This document shows positions 15,162 through 17,572 of a DNA stretch of 17,572 nucleotides, in pieces. The number at the start of each line of letters is the position of its first letter. Position 1 is the first letter of the stretch. Both the position numbers and the translations under genes were made by a program. Source of the DNA: Caryophanales bacterium UBA1744. Its GTDB lineage: Bacteria; Bacillota_I; Bacilli_A; RFN20; CAG-826. Below the pieces are notes generated by a model. It was not told the origin of the DNA. It saw only the letters and a program-made list of their open reading frames with translations, and did not search any database. The DNA lies in assembly GCA_002314915.1 (NCBI GenBank), contig DCHU01000077.1, forward strand, positions 1 to 17,572, written 5' to 3'.

Positions 15162-16190
15162 ATGGCGAAGACAAGGAAACAAAAGGCGATATTATCAGGA
15201 AAAATCATCGGTGGTATTTTCGGTTTTGTTGCCGTTTTCATGTTGACCATCAACCTCATTCCGCCAAAGAAGGTAATGTCTTCAAATCCGTTCATCGTGG
15301 CTAAAGGCGAACAGCCTATGATTGCCGCACACAGAGGAGGCGGCTTATCCAATCCCGAGAATACGATGAAGGCATATAAGGCTTCTGTTAACGAATTCAA
15401 AGTCGACATCATAGAAACGGATCTTTGGATGACTAAAGACGGTCATCTCGTCTATAACCACGACTCATCAATCAACAGAATGAGTGATGTTGAATACTGG
15501 ACAGAATCAACGGACAAATACTATATTGGCGAACATACATTGGATGAATTGAAGAGATTCAATCTCGGATATAACTTTATTGATAAGACGACAAATGAAA
15601 AGACATATGAGAATTATGTCTCCGATTATGAATTAGACGATCCTACAAGAATGGATATTTTAAAAGACAACGATCTTCAGATAGTGGAAATCCAAGAGCT
15701 GTTTGCCCAGTTTTATGAAACAAACCCGGACCTTAAGTTCATTGTCGAAATTAAAAATGGAGGAGACGAAGGAAAACAGGCGGCAAATATCATTGATGAC
15801 GTATTGACCAATCAATTCCCAAATTACAAAAATAACTTGGTTGTTGGTACATTCCATCCTGAAATTGAAGATGATCTGAAAATAAACCACCCAACAATCC
15901 TAAGGGGAGCCTCAACTGGTGGAGCCGCGAAATTCCTCATAACTCAGATGTTAGGTGTTAACTTATTTGCCAATGTCGATTTCAACTGTCTTCAGATCCC
16001 TATGGAAATGTATGGCCTTAACCTAACATGGAATACCTATATCAGAAGGGCGCATAGACGAAATATCGCGGTACAATACTGGACTATTAACGAAGAAGAG
16101 GATATGAAGAAACTCATAAAAAAGGGTGTAGATGCCATCATGACGGACGATCCACAGTTATTGAGAACAGTTCTTCAAAACACGAAATAA
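15162..16190 (+). CDS. Membrane-anchored glycerophosphodiester phosphodiesterase
   Basis: A 342-residue GDPD-family TIM-barrel enzyme that hydrolyses glycerophosphodiesters from phospholipid head groups or teichoic acids to glycerol-3-phosphate and an alcohol. Residues 1-10 are basic and 12-33 form one hydrophobic segment, so the catalytic domain is probably tethered outside the membrane. Catalytic motifs are AAHRGG (55-60) with His57/Arg58, ENT with Glu67, IETDLWMTKDG (84-94) with the Glu85/Asp87 pair, and His100. The C-terminal VDAIMTDDPQLL block is typical of the family. AAAGGAG at 15149-15155 fits ATG 15162, 18 bases after the M18 stop. No terminator follows; an insertion sequence begins 12 bases after the stop codon, so the native downstream region is lost or displaced. 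Confidence 0.9.
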   Translation: MAKTRKQKAILSGKIIGGIFGFVAVFMLTINLIPPKKVMSSNPFIVAKGEQPMIAAHRGGGLSNPENTMKAYKASVNEFKVDIIETDLWMTKDGHLVYNHDSSINRMSDVEYWTESTDKYYIGEHTLDELKRFNLGYNFIDKTTNEKTYENYVSDYELDDPTRMDILKDNDLQIVEIQELFAQFYETNPDLKFIVEIKNGGDEGKQAANIIDDVLTNQFPNYKNNLVVGTFHPEIEDDLKINHPTILRGASTGGAAKFLITQMLGVNLFANVDFNCLQIPMEMYGLNLTWNTYIRRAHRRNIAVQYWTINEEEDMKKLIKKGVDAIMTDDPQLLRTVLQNTK

Positions 16191-16202
16191 AGCGGTTCAA
16201 AA

Positions 16203-16227
16203 TGAACTAGTCAACGAAAAGTAGACA
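16203..16227 (+). repeat. Terminal inverted repeat, transposase-distal end of the IS
   Basis: The 25 bases start TGAACTAG and end AAAAGTAGACA. Compared with the reverse complement of the opposite end, 16 of 25 positions match, concentrated in the outer TGAA and the inner AAAAGTRGACA block. The boundary is set by the TG...CA rule of IS3-family ends. Confidence 0.7.
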
Positions 16228-16240
16228 GTTCAAAAAAGAA

Positions 16241-17086
16241 TCAATACCCCATGTCAGATTTATACTGATGTGGGGTTTTGTATTTAAGACAGTACATTGG
16301 ACGCTCATAATTGTAGTAATTTATGTAATCTTTTATCAGAGATAAAACATCATCACTCTTCTTCAAATTGAAGTCGATAAATAACTCATCCTTAATCCAG
16401 CCATTGAGAGATTCGTCTATTGGATTGTCCGTCGGAGTTCCTGCTCGAGACATTGAATGAATGATGTTATTATTAATTAGAAGCTTGTTAAAGGCTTCAG
16501 AAGAATAAACCGAGCCTTGATCTGTGTGCAAAGTAGATGAGCCAGTTTGTTCTTTTTCTTTTATGAGGCCTATAACCTGTTCTAACCCTCCAAAATATGG
16601 TTTTACATCACCTTTTCGGTCCGTTAATCCGAACCCCACAATTTCTCGATTGAATGTATCGAAATATAACGTTAATTCATAATAGATTCCCTTGGAATAG
16701 AAGGCCGTCATATCAGAAACGATGATCTCCAATGGCTTTGATGCATTCCAATTGTTCCATATGAGATTGTCGTAGATGCAGCTGCTTTCCCCGGGTTTCT
16801 TCCACCTATAATGCTTCGATTCACATATGACTCCCGCATATTTCCTGCATCGATATATGTACTCTGGTGACATGATCACGCCGCATTTCCTTTGAAGGAA
16901 CGCCGCCAGCCAACGATAGCCGTGGGCTTTGTGCTTATTTGATTCTTCTTTGATGAATTCGACGTCTTTCATCCTTTGAAGGTGCCGTTTTGATGGATGG
17001 GCCTTTCGATGTTTCCATTTATAATACCCACTTCGATTTATGCCCATGACATTGCAAAGCAATGAAACGGGATATTGTTTAGACAA
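16241..17086 (-). CDS. IS3-family transposase OrfB (DDE catalytic subunit)
   Basis: The 281-residue integrase-core part of the transposase. An HTH_21-like N-terminus (VMGINRSGYYKWK, about 13-25) precedes the catalytic domain. The DDE triad is Asp125 (IVSDMTAFY), Asp189 (LHTDQGS) and Glu225 (PTDNPIDESLNG), with 35 residues between the last two as expected for IS3. The C-terminus has the usual YINYYNYERPM block. The stretch as given starts at a TTG, but the frame is open back to the slippery site in orfA (…GIRYYQRLEYEVLEE…). The natural product is therefore probably an OrfAB fusion of about 415 residues made by -1 frameshifting. No inactivating mutation is seen. Confidence 0.9.
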   Translation of the reverse strand: MSKQYPVSLLCNVMGINRSGYYKWKHRKAHPSKRHLQRMKDVEFIKEESNKHKAHGYRWLAAFLQRKCGVIMSPEYIYRCRKYAGVICESKHYRWKKPGESSCIYDNLIWNNWNASKPLEIIVSDMTAFYSKGIYYELTLYFDTFNREIVGFGLTDRKGDVKPYFGGLEQVIGLIKEKEQTGSSTLHTDQGSVYSSEAFNKLLINNNIIHSMSRAGTPTDNPIDESLNGWIKDELFIDFNLKKSDDVLSLIKDYINYYNYERPMYCLKYKTPHQYKSDMGY

Positions 17087-17091
17087 TTCTT

Positions 17092-17487
17092 CTAAGACTT
17101 CGTATTCAAGCCTTTGATAGTAACGTATTCCTTTTTTGAACCAACTCCTTTCACTTGGTACCCTTTTTTTAATCTGGCCACCTCAACTTTCAACTTAAGA
17201 TTCTCAAGTTCTAATTCTTCTTCTCTGGTTTTGTTCTTTTTACGCTGCAAACCGCATAATGGATTACCTTTTCTTGGATTCGTAGCTTTGCCAGTTCTGC
17301 TTCTCAACCCCTCAAGACCTTCTTCTCGGTATTTTTTTATCCACCTTTGGAATCCGGAATGATCAACGCCATACTTATCCGCGGTTTTTCTGTAAGAAGC
17401 ATGATGATCGTTGAAATATTCCAAAATGATGGCTTCCTTTTCTTCTGGGCTACGCATTGTAAACTTTCTTTTATATGTTCTTGCCAT
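17092..17487 (-). CDS. IS3-family transposase OrfA (DNA-binding subunit)
   Basis: A 131-residue protein with a helix-turn-helix (about 14-60; YRKTADKYGVDHSGFQRWI at 32-50) and a leucine-zipper-like coiled coil (about 88-107; EEELELENLKLKVEVARLKK) that mediates multimerisation in this family. It binds the terminal repeats and supplies the N-terminal half of the OrfAB transposase. The ATG at 17487 is preceded by a strong GAGGAGG site (complement of 17495-17501). Residues Ser117-Lys118-Lys119 are encoded by the frameshift site, after which OrfA ends 12 residues later. Confidence 0.9.
   Translation of the reverse strand: MARTYKRKFTMRSPEEKEAIILEYFNDHHASYRKTADKYGVDHSGFQRWIKKYREEGLEGLRSRTGKATNPRKGNPLCGLQRKKNKTREEELELENLKLKVEVARLKKGYQVKGVGSKKEYVTIKGLNTKS
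17131..17137 (-). promoter_or_regulatory. Programmed -1 ribosomal frameshift site A_AAA_AAG
   Basis: On the - strand the heptamer AAAAAAG is in the correct zero frame (TCA-AAA-AAG). Slipping back one base leads into the orfB frame, which is open from here to its stop. This is the standard IS3-family signal for producing the OrfAB transposase. Confidence 0.85.
17145..17151 (-). promoter_or_regulatory. Internal Shine-Dalgarno-like frameshift stimulator
   Basis: AAAGGAG on the - strand lies inside orfA, seven bases before the slippery heptamer. Internal Shine-Dalgarno sequences at about this distance stimulate -1 frameshifting in dnaX and in IS911. No start codon in the orfB frame is suitably placed for it, which favours the stimulator role. 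Confidence 0.6.
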
Positions 17488-17521
17488 TTAACAACCTCCT
17501 CTATAAAGAATAGCAAAAAGA

Positions 17522-17558
17522 AAAAGTGGATGAGGGCTTTTTACCCTTGTCCACTTTT
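17522..17558 (-). terminator. Hairpin/terminator at the upstream end of the IS
   Basis: A 15-base-pair stem (17522-17536 with 17544-17558, including two G-T wobbles) closes a seven-base loop. On the - strand it is followed by TTTCTTTTT, so it can end transcripts entering the IS from outside. It overlaps the terminal repeat and lies just upstream of the orfA ribosome site, where it would shield transposase from read-through expression. Confidence 0.7.
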
Positions 17559-17572
17559 ATCCTAGCACTTCA
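17548..17572 (-). repeat. Terminal inverted repeat, transposase-proximal end of the IS
   Basis: Read on the - strand it starts TGAAGTGCTAGG and ends AAAAGTGGACA, partner to the repeat at 16203-16227. Its outer base is the last base of the window. The inner half is also one arm of the hairpin described for 17522-17558. Confidence 0.7.

Larger units (their letters stand above)
16203..17572 (-). mobile_element. IS3-family insertion sequence (IS150-like group), apparently complete
   Basis: A 1370-base element carrying orfA and orfB on the - strand. It is bounded by imperfect terminal repeats that begin TGAA on both sides, with a shared inner block AAAAGTRGACA at the same distance from each end. 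The two-ORF layout, the A6G slippery site, the leucine-zipper OrfA and the D-D-35-E OrfB define the IS3 family; subgroup assignment to IS150 is by resemblance. Both reading frames are intact, so it may be active. Its upstream end coincides with the end of the window, so the target duplication cannot be checked. Confidence 0.88.

Noticed and set aside
15162..16190. GDPD as part of a plant glycolipid degradation pathway with the sulfoquinovosidase
   Set aside because: Sulfo- and galactolipids contain no phosphodiester, the gene is in a separate unit beyond a strong terminator, and a membrane-anchored GDPD is common housekeeping equipment.
16195..16207. Palindrome GTTCA-AAA-TGAAC at the IS left junction, read as two abutted IS ends
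   Set aside because: Beyond TTCA the host side does not match either IS terminus, so the symmetry is probably chance.
17347..17565. Open frames on the + strand across the IS (17114-17362 and 17347-17565)
   Set aside because: They lie antisense to orfA, have no ribosome sites or recognisable family, and cross the terminal hairpin.
1..17572. tRNA or rRNA genes, CRISPR arrays, riboswitches, prophage or att sites
   Set aside because: None was recognised on either strand; apart from the 115 bases at 12220-12334 there is almost no non-coding space outside the IS.

Overview
The window looks like a plant-sugar utilisation locus from a gut-type member of the Bacillota (Firmicutes). The evidence is strong AGGAGG-type Shine-Dalgarno sites, dense gene packing, the standard genetic code (TGA is used as a stop) and a Firmicutes-style gene set. 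The lineage could be a Bacilli or Erysipelotrichia-like group, but no marker gene is present, so that placement is inference.

Region 1 (1-12258) appears to be one long transcription unit on the + strand, with gaps of 0-24 bases and one 4-base overlap, ending at a clear intrinsic terminator. It begins with the last 19 codons of an unidentified gene. The next genes form a recognisable transaldolase-type sulfoglycolysis (sulfo-TAL) set: a YihQ-like GH31 sulfoquinovosidase, a small transaldolase, a beta-hydroxyacid dehydrogenase-family reductase, a fucose/arabinose isomerase-like sulfoquinovose isomerase and a TauE/SafE-family exporter. A ROK-family repressor follows. The expected route is sulfoquinovosyl glycoside -> sulfoquinovose -> sulfofructose -> (transaldolase with glyceraldehyde-3-phosphate) fructose-6-phosphate + sulfolactaldehyde -> dihydroxypropanesulfonate, which is exported. 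The same operon continues with a GH13 alpha-1,6-glucosidase, a MelB-like GPH sugar:cation symporter and a GH36 alpha-galactosidase. This couples sulfosugar use to alpha-galactoside and alpha-glucoside use, all with intracellular enzymes.

Region 2 (12335-16190) is a second co-directional unit: an M32 carboxypeptidase, an M18 aminopeptidase and a membrane-anchored glycerophosphodiester phosphodiesterase. It looks like housekeeping peptide and lipid turnover with no obvious link to region 1.

Region 3 (16203-17572) is an apparently complete IS3-family (IS150-like) insertion sequence on the - strand. It has orfA and orfB, an A6G frameshift site, an internal Shine-Dalgarno-like stimulator, terminal inverted repeats and a terminator-like hairpin at its upstream end. 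The window ends exactly at the last base of the element, which suggests a contig broken at a repeat.

The most interesting point is that three consecutive sulfoglycolysis enzymes differ from their best-known relatives at anion-binding positions. The GH31 enzyme has Gln where YihQ has sulfonate-binding Arg301. The transaldolase has Trp where E. coli FSA has Arg134. The reductase has Val-Lys-Ser-Gln where YihU-type enzymes, as I recall them, have Gly-Arg-Thr-Ser. The ROK regulator has also lost residues that contact the sugar in ROK kinases. These may mark a distinct sulfo-TAL clade or a different 6-substituted sugar.
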